Positions 36,050 through 45,072 of a DNA stretch of 64,000 nt are shown one piece after another. The stretch comes from Bacteroidota bacterium (GTDB lineage: Bacteria > Bacteroidota > Bacteroidia > Bacteroidales > F082). The translations under genes and the position numbers were made by a program. Below the pieces are notes generated by a model that worked only from the letters and a program-made list of their open reading frames with translations, had not been told where the DNA came from and searched no databases. The DNA lies in the NCBI GenBank assembly GCA_023396415.1, contig JAEWWJ010000024.1, forward strand, positions 1-64,000, given 5' to 3'. How positions within the stretch are numbered: position 1 is the stretch's first letter; every line of letters begins with the position of its first letter.

Positions 36050-37066
36050 ATGATTATTCAACTGAAAAAAAATATCCTTTCCGATCAAAAACAAACAGTA
36101 GTTGCCGCCATTGAAAGTGTTGGCTACCAAGTGAGCGAAGTCAAAACCCAATCGGGCCACTACTTGATCGCCGTCGGCAAAAAAGAATTCGACCTCCGCA
36201 AAATTGGTTTACTGAAAGGCATTGAAGACATCCATCGGGTTTCCGACCCCTATAAATTGGTTTCCAAAAAGTGGAGGGTTTATGACACCGACCTCGATTT
36301 GGGTGACGGAATACGCATTAACAGACATGATTTCAGCATTATAGCAGGCCCCTGCTCCATCGAAGGCCCCGACCAGATAGACCAATCCATTGCCCACTTA
36401 AAAGAAAACAATATTCAGATGATGCGTGGCGGTGTTTTCAAACCCCGCACCTCACCCTATGCTTTCAGAGGCGTTGGCCTTGAAGGATTGAAGGTTTTTT
36501 CGCAGAAATGCAAGGCAGCGGGCATCAAGGTTGTTACCGAAGTGATGCAAGTTTCGCAAGTAGCCGAAATGCACGATTATGTAGATGTTTTTCAGGTCGG
36601 CACACGTAATGCGCAAAATTTCAATCTGTTGGATGAGTTAGGCAAAACCGACAAAGTGGTGATGTTAAAAAGAGGCTTTTCAGGAACCATTGAAGAGTTG
36701 CTTCAGGCCGCAGAATATGTTTTTAGCAATGGAAATGAAAAGATTGTTTTGTGTGAAAGAGGCATCCGCACTTATGAAACCGCTTATCGCAACACCTTAG
36801 ACCTGAACGCGGTACCTATTTTAAAAGAGAAATCGCATCTCCCCGTCATCGTTGATCCATCGCATGGCGTGGGTCTTCGCAACTATATCGAACCCATGGC
36901 CTTAGCCGCCACCATGGCCGGTGCCGATGGTGTGATTGTTGAAGTACATCACTGTCCGGAAAAGGCTTTTTCCGATGGACAACAAACACTCAACTATGCA
37001 GAAGCTAAGTTGTTATACGAGCGCCTTCGGCAAACTTACAACCTTCGAAAAAGTTTCAACAGCTGA
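36050..37066 (+). CDS. aroF: 3-deoxy-7-phosphoheptulonate (DAHP) synthase, class Ibeta
   Basis: This 338-residue enzyme makes DAHP from PEP and erythrose 4-phosphate, the entry to the shikimate path. An N-terminal ferredoxin-like regulatory domain (~1-70) precedes the barrel. The catalytic core shows IIAGPCSIEGPDQI (metal-ligand Cys), FKPRTSPYAFRG (PEP site), LKRG and VDPSHGVG. This layout is that of the Thermotoga/Bacillus Ibeta type, feedback-controlled through the N-terminal domain. As the last gene of the trp operon it should be under the same attenuator, so low Trp would also raise chorismate supply. Confidence 0.95.
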   Translation: MIIQLKKNILSDQKQTVVAAIESVGYQVSEVKTQSGHYLIAVGKKEFDLRKIGLLKGIEDIHRVSDPYKLVSKKWRVYDTDLDLGDGIRINRHDFSIIAGPCSIEGPDQIDQSIAHLKENNIQMMRGGVFKPRTSPYAFRGVGLEGLKVFSQKCKAAGIKVVTEVMQVSQVAEMHDYVDVFQVGTRNAQNFNLLDELGKTDKVVMLKRGFSGTIEELLQAAEYVFSNGNEKIVLCERGIRTYETAYRNTLDLNAVPILKEKSHLPVIVDPSHGVGLRNYIEPMALAATMAGADGVIVEVHHCPEKAFSDGQQTLNYAEAKLLYERLRQTYNLRKSFNS

Positions 37067-37149
37067 ACCAAAATGGATGAAAAAGTTGGGAACAAGTGGG
37101 ATAAAAAGTCAAAAAGCTTTAAAATAATCCAATGAAAGCTGTAAGAAAT

Positions 37150-37157
37150 TACTTTTG
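37150..37157 (+). promoter_or_regulatory. -7 box upstream of the TPR gene
   Basis: TACTTTTG. No -33 box fits at 19-21 bases. It lies in the 194-base gap after the trp operon; no terminator hairpin with a T run was found there. Confidence 0.4.
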
Positions 37158-37260
37158 TATCTGAAGCCTATGATTTGCCATCAGCAGGATTATTTTGAAG
37201 CCTTTAAACTCAACATTTAAAGGATTGCACATTTAGACAATTGTAAAAAAACACATTGGT

Positions 37261-39312
37261 TTGAGGACAAAAACAAAAGACAGCGTTGCCGCTGAGAATC
37301 TATTTGAATTTTTTAATAAGTTGGTTAAGTGCTGCTTATCCTTCATTTTTGTCTTCCTTTTATTTCACGGCAGCTTATTTTCCCAGGTAAATGCACGTTA
37401 CTTCCTTAATGCAGGAAGGGTTGATCTTTCAGAAGATCGTAACACCGAGGCCATCAGAAATTTCAATACCGCCATTGCCGCCCGTCCCGACCACTTCGAA
37501 GCCTGGTTTTTTCGTGGAATTGCCAAATTCAATCTCAATGATTATACCGGTTCGCTGGCTGATTTTACCGAAACCATCCGTTTGCATCCGCTGTATGCAC
37601 GCGCATATCATTATCGAGGCATTGTAAATGACAGATTAACAAACTATTATGATGCCAAGGCAGATTTTAGGAAAGCTTTAGAGATTGACCCCTACAATGC
37701 CGACCTTTTTGTGGCCGCTGGAGCTACCGATATGCACCTTAATGATTTTGAGGCCGCTGTTAAAAACTACGATATGGCGCTGATTATTTTTCCGCAATAT
37801 GCCGATGCCTACTTGAACAGAGGAGTTGCAAAACACATTCTTGGCAAGAGCGAAGAAGCACTCGTTGACCTTGGAAAAGCCATTAACAGTGCCCCTTACA
37901 GCGTTGAGGCGTGGCTAAAAAGAAGCATGTTGCGCACCGAATTAAAGCAGTTTGATGCCGCACTCGACGACCTGACCCAAGCCCTCAAATTGGATAGACA
38001 AAACCCTTTGATTTATTTTCAAAGAGCGCAACTGATGCTGCAAAAAGCCGATACACTTTCCGCACTCAATGATTTTGAGCAAGTAAACATCCTCGACCCG
38101 CGCAACGCCCTTACTTACTACAATCGTGCCCTTTTGCACTCCATCCGCAATGAGCTCCCTGAGGCTAAAGCCTTATACCGACAAGTGATTCTGATAAATC
38201 CCAGCAATATCTACAGCCATTTCAACCTCGGCATCGTCAACTACAAAATGGAATTGTACAGCGAAGCTGATGACAATTTCACTGCTGCCCTACAACTGTT
38301 TCCGGGCTTTGTGGGTGCCATGGTGAACCGATCGTTGGTGAGAAAAGCCATGAAAAAAAACGCTGCCTCCCAAGCCGATTACGACCAAGCCATGGCCCTC
38401 ATTCAAAAAATGAACCAAAGCGAAGGTGATCCTGACGACCTTTTTGGGAAATTTGCCGATTCGACCTATTTCAACACAATTATTGCCCTCGAAGCCGACT
38501 TTATCAACGGCAACAGCCTTCTGCAACGACCACAGTTTCGTAAAGTTGACATCCAACCCTTTGGAAACATCACCGTTGCTTTTGCTCAACATAAAAACCG
38601 GCAAATAGAAAATAGCACACGAAATTATTCCGATTTACAACTTTCGCAACTCAATGCCGAATTGCCCGAAGAACTTCGGTTGGCCTACCGTTTTAAGACC
38701 CTAACAGAAGAAACCTTTGATCTGCAAAAACAAGAAAAACTCATCGAAACCTCTGCCCTCACCTACAGCCAGAAACAGCTTATATTAGGAGTACTGAACC
38801 AAGAACGCAACAACCTTTCGCGAGCCATTGAACACTACTCTAACATACCTGAACCGGATTCGCTGGCAGCTTTTGCTTTGCTGAACCAAGCCGTTGCACG
38901 TTTCAACAAAGAAGAAAACCGCATCATGGAAAACGAATATGTAGAAGCAGTAACCATTCAGAAAGGAACCACTACCAACAAGCCAAAAGAGCAAGAAAAA
39001 GATCTGAGACTCAACATTGGCGAGGCTTTCACCCTGCTGGAAAAGAGTGGCCGACGAAGTGCCAAAAACGCATTTGTGGCCTTCAATAAAGGCAATATGC
39101 TGCTTCAAACAGGAGCATTTCATCCGGCCATTGATGCCTACTCGGATGCCATCGCCTTTGAACCAAGCTTTGGTGAAGCCTACTATAACCGCGCCCTCAC
39201 CTTGTTGTATCTCAACGAAAAGGAATTGGCTTGCAGCGACTTATCTCATTCAGGCGAAAATGGAATTACTGAATCTTATGCGGTCATCAGAAAATATTGT
39301 AGTGCAAAGTAA
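37261..39312 (+). CDS. Exported TPR-repeat protein
   Basis: This protein has up to 683 residues. A hydrophobic signal segment (CCLSFIFVFLLFHGSLFSQ) is followed by about nine TPR units (residues ~45-360), an unrecognised middle region with the patterns DSTYFNTIIALEADFINGN and FKTLTEETFDLQKQ, and a final TPR pair (~600-660; AFNKGNMLLQTGAFHPAIDAYSDAI). It is likely periplasmic or outer-membrane associated and may scaffold proteins, but no partner is indicated. No ATG fits: the start is TTG at 37261 or TTG at 37321, and the latter gives a compact signal peptide. A strong terminator closes it at 39354-39391. Confidence 0.78.
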   Translation: MRTKTKDSVAAENLFEFFNKLVKCCLSFIFVFLLFHGSLFSQVNARYFLNAGRVDLSEDRNTEAIRNFNTAIAARPDHFEAWFFRGIAKFNLNDYTGSLADFTETIRLHPLYARAYHYRGIVNDRLTNYYDAKADFRKALEIDPYNADLFVAAGATDMHLNDFEAAVKNYDMALIIFPQYADAYLNRGVAKHILGKSEEALVDLGKAINSAPYSVEAWLKRSMLRTELKQFDAALDDLTQALKLDRQNPLIYFQRAQLMLQKADTLSALNDFEQVNILDPRNALTYYNRALLHSIRNELPEAKALYRQVILINPSNIYSHFNLGIVNYKMELYSEADDNFTAALQLFPGFVGAMVNRSLVRKAMKKNAASQADYDQAMALIQKMNQSEGDPDDLFGKFADSTYFNTIIALEADFINGNSLLQRPQFRKVDIQPFGNITVAFAQHKNRQIENSTRNYSDLQLSQLNAELPEELRLAYRFKTLTEETFDLQKQEKLIETSALTYSQKQLILGVLNQERNNLSRAIEHYSNIPEPDSLAAFALLNQAVARFNKEENRIMENEYVEAVTIQKGTTTNKPKEQEKDLRLNIGEAFTLLEKSGRRSAKNAFVAFNKGNMLLQTGAFHPAIDAYSDAIAFEPSFGEAYYNRALTLLYLNEKELACSDLSHSGENGITESYAVIRKYCSAK

Positions 39313-39353
39313 GATTGAAGGTCATACATGTTTGGATGTATTTTTTCAGACAA

Positions 39354-39391
39354 TAAAAAAAACCCCGATCATTCCGATCGGGGTTTTTTTG
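39354..39391 (+). terminator. Bidirectional terminator between the TPR gene and glyA
   Basis: A perfect 10-bp stem (39361-39370 with 39376-39385) has a 5-base loop and is flanked by A and T runs. It is shared by the convergent TPR and glyA genes. Confidence 0.9.
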
Positions 39392-39410
39392 CATTCATTT
39401 TCGTGATGGT

Positions 39411-40691
39411 TTACCAAGCAAAGAGGGGAAGACCCGACATAAGTTGGTTTACTTTTTGTTTTACACCTGCAATTACTTTTTCGTTTTCCACATTGCTTAT
39501 CACTTCATCAATCAAATCAACGATGGGTAGCATATGCTCTTCTTTGAACCCACGGGTGGTGATGGCAGGAGTTCCAACACGCAATCCGGAGGTTTGGAAA
39601 GGTGAACGGCTATCAAAAGGAACCATATTTTTGTTGATGGTGATGTCGGCTTTCACAAGAGTGTTTTCGACCAGTTTTCCGGTAAGGGACGGGAATTTGC
39701 TTCTCAAGTCAATCAACATGAGGTGGTTATCAGTTCCACCCGAAATGACGTGGTATCCTTTTGAGATGAAAGCCTTGGCCATTACCTCTGCGTTTTTTTT
39801 CACTTGCAGTATATAACGGAAATATTCATCAGAAAGTGCTTCCCCAAACGCAACTGCCTTGCTGGCAATCACATGCTCCAGTGGTCCACCTTGAATTCCG
39901 GGGAAAACAGCTGAATTGAGCAAAGTTGACATCATTTTAATTTCCCCTTTCGGTGTTGCTAAACCCCAAGGATTTTCAAAGTCTTCGCCCATCAAAATAA
40001 GACCACCGCGGGGACCTCTCAAAGTTTTGTGGGTAGTAGTGGTCACGATGTGGCAAAACTCAATCGGATCATTAAGCAAGCCCTTAGCAATGAGGCCTGA
40101 AGGATGTGAAATATCGGCAATCAGGATCGCGTCTATGGCATCGGCAATGTCGCGCATGCGCTCATAATCCCAATCTCTGGAATAGGCAGATGCACCGGCA
40201 ATGATAAGTTTTGGTTTTTCTTTCATGGCCAGCTCTTCCATTTTGTCGTAATTGATCAGCCCTGTAGCCTCGTCCACGCCATAAGCAACAGAACGGTACA
40301 AGATCCCAGAACTGTTGACAGGCGAGCCGTGCGAAAGGTGGCCGCCATGCGACAAATCGAGGCCCATGATGGTATCGCCCGGTTTCAGACAAGCTAAAAA
40401 GACAGCCATATTGGCTTGTGCGCCCGAATGCGGCTGAACGTTGGCATACTCTGCATCGAAAAGTTCGCAAGCGCGGTCAATGGCGAGTTGTTCGGTTTGA
40501 TCCACAATTTCGCAACCCCCGTAGTAACGCTTGCCCGGATAGCCTTCGGCATATTTGTTGGTCAGCACCGAACCCATTGCTTCGAGCACTTGATCGCTCA
40601 CAAAATTTTCCGATGCAATGAGCTCAATACCATGCATCTGACGGTCTTTTTCCTGTTGAATCAGATCAAAGATCTTTTCATCTCTTAACAT
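39411..40691 (-). CDS. glyA: Serine hydroxymethyltransferase
   Basis: This 426-residue PLP enzyme interconverts serine and glycine and charges tetrahydrofolate with one carbon. The PLP Lys222 lies in [40 protein letters not shown] and [11 protein letters not shown] are signatures. Two overlapping-type -7 boxes (TAATTTTG, 40738-40731 and 40747-40740 on the minus strand) lie upstream. It is functionally linked with gcvP in the same window but not adjacent to it. Confidence 0.97.
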   Translation of the reverse strand: MLRDEKIFDLIQQEKDRQMHGIELIASENFVSDQVLEAMGSVLTNKYAEGYPGKRYYGGCEIVDQTEQLAIDRACELFDAEYANVQPHSGAQANMAVFLACLKPGDTIMGLDLSHGGHLSHGSPVNSSGILYRSVAYGVDEATGLINYDKMEELAMKEKPKLIIAGASAYSRDWDYERMRDIADAIDAILIADISHPSGLIAKGLLNDPIEFCHIVTTTTHKTLRGPRGGLILMGEDFENPWGLATPKGEIKMMSTLLNSAVFPGIQGGPLEHVIASKAVAFGEALSDEYFRYILQVKKNAEVMAKAFISKGYHVISGGTDNHLMLIDLRSKFPSLTGKLVENTLVKADITINKNMVPFDSRSPFQTSGLRVGTPAITTRGFKEEHMLPIVDLIDEVISNVENEKVIAGVKQKVNQLMSGLPLFAW

Positions 40692-40730
40692 AATCGTGAT
40701 AGTTTAATGGAACGTGATAATTTTCTGCTA

Positions 40731-40747
40731 CAAAATTAACAAAATTA
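40731..40747 (-). promoter_or_regulatory. Two -7 boxes upstream of glyA
   Basis: TAATTTTG occurs twice on the minus strand, 9 bases apart (40738-40731 and 40747-40740). No clear -33 box fits either. Confidence 0.4.
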
Positions 40748-40864
40748 TCAGCATCCTATCATATAATGATTCCCACTTACACAGGTCTTTCCTTGCCCGA
40801 TACTCAGCAACGTGTATCACGATGAGGTTGTGGATACCACGACTGCGGGTTGCGAGAATATGCG

Positions 40865-40872
40865 TATTTTTG
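40865..40872 (+). promoter_or_regulatory. -7 box of the M16 protease pair
   Basis: TATTTTTG lies 17 bases before the chosen ATG (40890), within the longer reading frame starting at 40812. This argues for the shorter start. Confidence 0.45.
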
Positions 40873-40889
40873 CCGCTTTAGCTCACTTC

Positions 40890-42131
40890 ATGATAGACTA
40901 TACTTCATTTACACTCGACAATGGACTGCGTTTCGTTGTTCACAAAGACGTTACCACGCCCATAGTGGCCATGAACATTTTGTACGATGTAGGCTCACGC
41001 GATGAGCAGCCCGACAAAACCGGTTTTGCACATCTTTTTGAACATTTAATGTTTGGCGGGTCCGTAAATATTCCCCGCTACGATGAGCCTTTGCAACTAG
41101 CCGGAGGCGAAAACAACGCCTTCACCAACAGTGATTTCACCAACTATTACCTCACCCTTCCGAGGCAAAATTTAGAAACCGCCTTTTGGCTCGAATCAGA
41201 CCGAATGTTGAACCTCTCTTTTTCGCCCAAGAGCCTCGAAGTGCAACGCCAGGTGGTGGTTGAAGAGTTTCGCCAGAACTACCTGAATCAACCTTATGGC
41301 GACGTATGGCTGCTTCTTAAACCTTTGGCATATAAAACCCATCCTTACCAGTGGAACACCATTGGCAAAGAAATTGCTCACATAGAACAAGCCACCCTTG
41401 AAGATGTGAAGGATTTTTACCAACGATTTTACAATCCCAACAATGCCATTATTGCCATTGCCGGCAATGTGAACGTTGCCGAGATAAAAAGTTTGGCCGA
41501 TAAATGGTTTGCTCCTATCCCTAGGGGGCCTGAAAATTTACGTCGGCTACCCTCTGAAGATCAGCAGGTTGCTGCTCGTGTTTTGGAAGTCAGGCGACCC
41601 GTTCCGGCCCATTCTATTTACAAAGCATGGCATATTGGCTCGAGAAATAGTCCCGACTTCGAAGCAACTGATTTGATTTCCGACCTGCTGGGCTCGGGTC
41701 ACTCCTCACCTCTCTTTAAGGAGTTAGTGCTTAAAAAGAGACTTTTTGCAGAAATTGGTGCTTTTATTACAGGTGATATGGACCCGGGGCTGTTGATTGT
41801 TTCCGGAAAATTGATGGATGGCGTAACAATTGAAGAGGCTGAAGCCGCCTTGATGGCACAGATTCATCAGTTTTTATCCAAACCGCCCTCCGCCTACGAG
41901 CTGCGCAAAGTGAAAAACAGGGTGCTCTCGGGAAAAATATTTTCCGACATATCGGTTCTTAACAAAGCCATGAACTTGGCTTTTTATGCTTACATAGGGA
42001 ATGTTGACCTCATCAACAGCATGACCAAAAAGTATCGCCAAGTAACAGCAGAACAAATACATAGCCTTGCCAAACGAATTTTGGACGACAAGAATTGCAG
42101 CACCTTATATTATCTCAAAGAAAATGATTGA
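40890..42131 (+). CDS. M16 family zinc protease, active subunit
   Basis: This 413-residue protein has the inverted zinc motif HLFEH at residues 48-52, with the third ligand expected in the downstream NNAFTNSDFTNYY...LESDRM region. It starts MIDYTSFTLDNGLRF, the normal beginning for soluble M16 proteins, so I choose ATG 40890 over GTG 40812 and ATG 40860. No signal peptide is seen, so it is probably cytoplasmic. Together with the next gene it should form a heterodimeric clam-shell peptidase, one subunit catalytic. These enzymes degrade small peptides. The stop overlaps the next start by 8 bases. Confidence 0.9.
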   Translation: MIDYTSFTLDNGLRFVVHKDVTTPIVAMNILYDVGSRDEQPDKTGFAHLFEHLMFGGSVNIPRYDEPLQLAGGENNAFTNSDFTNYYLTLPRQNLETAFWLESDRMLNLSFSPKSLEVQRQVVVEEFRQNYLNQPYGDVWLLLKPLAYKTHPYQWNTIGKEIAHIEQATLEDVKDFYQRFYNPNNAIIAIAGNVNVAEIKSLADKWFAPIPRGPENLRRLPSEDQQVAARVLEVRRPVPAHSIYKAWHIGSRNSPDFEATDLISDLLGSGHSSPLFKELVLKKRLFAEIGAFITGDMDPGLLIVSGKLMDGVTIEEAEAALMAQIHQFLSKPPSAYELRKVKNRVLSGKIFSDISVLNKAMNLAFYAYIGNVDLINSMTKKYRQVTAEQIHSLAKRILDDKNCSTLYYLKEND

Positions 42132-43416
42132 AACCTACCAAAATTTTCGTCAGTTTGCCCCACCGACTTTAAATTCAACCGCTTTAAAATTGCAAGAGCC
42201 CCCTTGCATCACATTGAGCAATGGCGTCGAGATTTACAGCTTTGTTGACAAAAGTCAGCAGGCATTGCGTATTGATATGGTTTTTAATGCCGGGTCTGCC
42301 TATCAAAATAAAGTACTTGTGGCCGGATCAGCCATGAAAATGATGCGCGAAGGAAGTAAAAAGTACCGCGCGGGAGCCATCCACGCCAAAATTGATTACC
42401 ACGGAGCTTATCTTGACCTTCAAACTACGAAAGACAACAGCTACCTCAGCTTGTATTGCCTCGACAAAAGTCTGCCTTCCCTGCTCCCTCTTTTAGAAAA
42501 CATCATCAAAGAGCCTGATTATAAAGAAAAAAGCTTTAAAGTGTTCAACAAACGCCAAAAACAAGACTTTTTGGTGAACAGCAAAAAAAACAAACATCTC
42601 GCCAACCGTCTTTTCACAGCTCAGCTCTATGGCCCACAAAGCAAGTATGGACAAGTAGCTCAAGAAGAAGACTTTGACGAGTTGCAAATCACCGATCTGC
42701 TCGAGTTTCACCAACGCCATCTTGAGCCTTCCACAATGAAAATTGTGTTAAGCGGGCCAGTAAACGATAAAATGATCAAGGCTGTTGCAGCAGCTTTTGG
42801 CGGAGTGTGGAGCAAGAGCACCCGTCCCGACGACTTTGTTCAAAACACACAATTCGCACCCCAATACCTCTTTCAACACCAAGAACAATCTTTGCAATCG
42901 GCAATTATGATCGGGCGACCCGTTATGGCGCGGTCGCACCCGGATTACTTTGGATTTTTGGTTTTAAACACTATTTTGGGCGGCTACTTCGGTTCCCGAT
43001 TGATGAAAAATATACGCGAAGACAAAGGATTTACTTATGGCATTTCAAGTGGGATCAGCACGCAAAGAAAAGCCACCGGTTTTTTGATAAGAACCGAAGT
43101 GGGCAGCGAAGTCACGCAGCAAGCACTAAAAGAAATTCAATCGGAGTTGAACTTGCTTTGCAATGAAAAAGTGAGTGATGATGAACTAACTTTGGTTAAA
43201 AACTACCTCACAGGAACCTACACTCGGTCGCTGGATGGCGTTTTCCACCAAGCCGAAAAATTTTTGATTACACTTGAAAATAAGCTGGGAATGAAATATT
43301 TCGAGGACAGCCTAGCCGCTTTCAACAGTATCACCAGCGAAGAGCTGCTACTTTTGGCCCAAAAATATTTAAACCCCGACAGCATGTTGACGGTCGTTGT
43401 GGGGAAAGAAGCTTAG
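42124..43416 (+). CDS. M16 family protein, non-catalytic partner
   Basis: This 430-residue M16-fold protein lacks the HxxEH motif: the equivalent stretch reads AGSAMKMMREGSKK. The C-terminal half has the conserved RY-type loop region (LMKNIREDKGFTYGISSGIS), which in active/inactive pairs binds substrate. It should pair with the protein encoded just upstream. ATG 42124 is chosen because it overlaps the previous stop and begins before the first domain strand. After the stop only T-rich sequence is seen, without a hairpin. Confidence 0.9.
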   Translation: MIETYQNFRQFAPPTLNSTALKLQEPPCITLSNGVEIYSFVDKSQQALRIDMVFNAGSAYQNKVLVAGSAMKMMREGSKKYRAGAIHAKIDYHGAYLDLQTTKDNSYLSLYCLDKSLPSLLPLLENIIKEPDYKEKSFKVFNKRQKQDFLVNSKKNKHLANRLFTAQLYGPQSKYGQVAQEEDFDELQITDLLEFHQRHLEPSTMKIVLSGPVNDKMIKAVAAAFGGVWSKSTRPDDFVQNTQFAPQYLFQHQEQSLQSAIMIGRPVMARSHPDYFGFLVLNTILGGYFGSRLMKNIREDKGFTYGISSGISTQRKATGFLIRTEVGSEVTQQALKEIQSELNLLCNEKVSDDELTLVKNYLTGTYTRSLDGVFHQAEKFLITLENKLGMKYFEDSLAAFNSITSEELLLLAQKYLNPDSMLTVVVGKEA

Positions 43417-43712
43417 TTTTTTCTTTGTTTTTTTGTTCTTTGTTTAGCAATTCTTCACACATCAAAACCCACAAAATCTCGCATCAGACCACTAACCATC
43501 CTTACCCTGAGCTTGTGAAAAAGACACCTCACCCATCAAAAATTACAAGTGTTCACGTTTTTTCTTGTTCACGTTACATGAACATAATGTATTTATGAAC
43601 AAATAAATATCAAAATGAAACAGGTAGCCATCCCTGCCCTGAGCTTGACGAAGCAACTCATAACTCCAAAACTCCATCCCTCCATCACAGATCACTATTC
43701 ACTCTTCACTAT
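43417..43712. repeat. Repeat-bearing intergenic debris
   Basis: This gap contains two near-identical ~21-base copies centred on CCCTGAGCTTG (43495-43515 and 43627-43647) and an imperfect TTCACT-type tandem stretch (43692-43723) that runs into the last codons of the RlmL-like gene. No gene is apparent. Such CCCTGAGCTTG elements occur as dispersed intergenic repeats in some environmental bacteria; that comparison is from memory. Confidence 0.5.
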
Positions 43713-44915
43713 TCACTTTTCACCGCTCGAAGCCTTGGCTTTCATGTCCTTATGTTTTCCTTCAAAAATATCGAAGCGGGCAAACTTACATTCCAACGAG
43801 CCATTATAAACCGTGTGTTTCTTAGACGGTTTCAGTCCGACATGCTTGAGGGCCGTAAAATCGCTGCTGATGATCCAAGCCTGCCAACCTTTGAAATTCT
43901 TTTTGAGACTATCGCCCACATTGGCATACAGGGCAATGATATCCTCTTCTTCGAGTCTTTCGCCATAAGGCGGATTGATGAGCAAAAGACCACCACCTAC
44001 GGGAGGAACAATCGTTTCCATCTGCTGTTTGAAAAGCTTTACATCCTTATGTAAATGAGCCTTTTGAAGATTTTGATGTGCGATATCAATGGCTTTTGCC
44101 GAACGATCGCTGCCAATAATTTCAAAATCGAAATCGGTAATGGCAGCATCGGCTTCACGTTTGATGCTGCTCCACAATTCGCTGTCGAAGTCCTTCCATT
44201 TCATGAAACCAAATTCATCTCGGAAATAACCTGCCGGAATTTTCATGGCCAGCATGGCTGCTTCGATGGGCAAGGTAGCCGATCCGCACATAGAATCCAT
44301 AAAATGACAATCAGCTTTCCAGCCGGCGAGCTGAATCAATCCTGCTGCAAGCACCTCATTGATAGGCGCTTTATCCACTACATAACGGTAACCTCGTTTG
44401 TGCAACGAATCGCCTGAGCTATCGAGCGCCAAACTGACCTGATCATCGAAAATATGTACGTTCAGCCGCAGATCGGGAGCTGAAGTATCCACCGAAGGTC
44501 GTATCCCGAAACGGTCTCGAAACTGATCGGCGATGGCGTCTTTGGATTTATAAGCTACAAACTGAGAATGGGTGAATCTGCCACCGCTTACCACTGCATC
44601 TATAGCAAAAGTTTGGTCGGTTTGAAGCAACTCATGCCATTGTATCTTATAAATTTCATCATACAACCGCTGTTCGTTTTGCGCTTTGAAAGAAGCGATG
44701 GGTTTTAAAACACGCAAAGCAGTGCGCAACAGATAGTTGGCTTTGTACATCAAGGCTTGGTCGCCATCGAAAGCTACAGCGCGTGTCATCAATTCAATGT
44801 TGGCGGCACCAAGTTGCAGTAATTCATCAGCAAGCACTTGTTCGAGGCCAGCGGTAGTTTTGGCAATGAGCCTAAAAGATTCAGAGGAATTTTTCAAGAG
44901 ATAAAATTTCGACAA
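43713..44915 (-). CDS. THUMP-domain RNA methyltransferase (RlmL/RlmK N-terminal type)
   Basis: This 400-residue protein has an N-terminal ferredoxin-like plus THUMP RNA-binding region (~15-165) and a class I SAM methyltransferase domain (DSMCGSATLPIEAAM; INPPYGERL as the N6/N2-methylase NPPY motif). It resembles the N-terminal half of E. coli RlmL, which makes N2-methylguanosine at 23S position 2445. No ATG is available: TTG 44915 or TTG 44897 are the candidates. The second is favoured by a -7 box (TATTTTTG, 44920-44913 minus) that overlaps the first. The C-terminal codons lie in a repeat stretch. Confidence 0.88.
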   Translation of the reverse strand: MSKFYLLKNSSESFRLIAKTTAGLEQVLADELLQLGAANIELMTRAVAFDGDQALMYKANYLLRTALRVLKPIASFKAQNEQRLYDEIYKIQWHELLQTDQTFAIDAVVSGGRFTHSQFVAYKSKDAIADQFRDRFGIRPSVDTSAPDLRLNVHIFDDQVSLALDSSGDSLHKRGYRYVVDKAPINEVLAAGLIQLAGWKADCHFMDSMCGSATLPIEAAMLAMKIPAGYFRDEFGFMKWKDFDSELWSSIKREADAAITDFDFEIIGSDRSAKAIDIAHQNLQKAHLHKDVKLFKQQMETIVPPVGGGLLLINPPYGERLEEEDIIALYANVGDSLKKNFKGWQAWIISSDFTALKHVGLKPSKKHTVYNGSLECKFARFDIFEGKHKDMKAKASSGEK

Positions 44916-45072
44916 AAATAGTCAATTCAGATGGTTTGATGTGGAATAAAGCGTGAGTTATGGCTGATTTGCAACCTTAGCATAAAACAAAAGCAATTGA
45001 TTTTTATGACACAAATTCTCTTTCAGTATTTCTGATCGAGATGGATTCCATTGACAATGACAGCTCACGCAT

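Noticed and set aside
37067..37149. Terminator after the trp operon
   Set aside because: A-rich DNA with no stable stem followed by a T run; the operon end remains unmarked.
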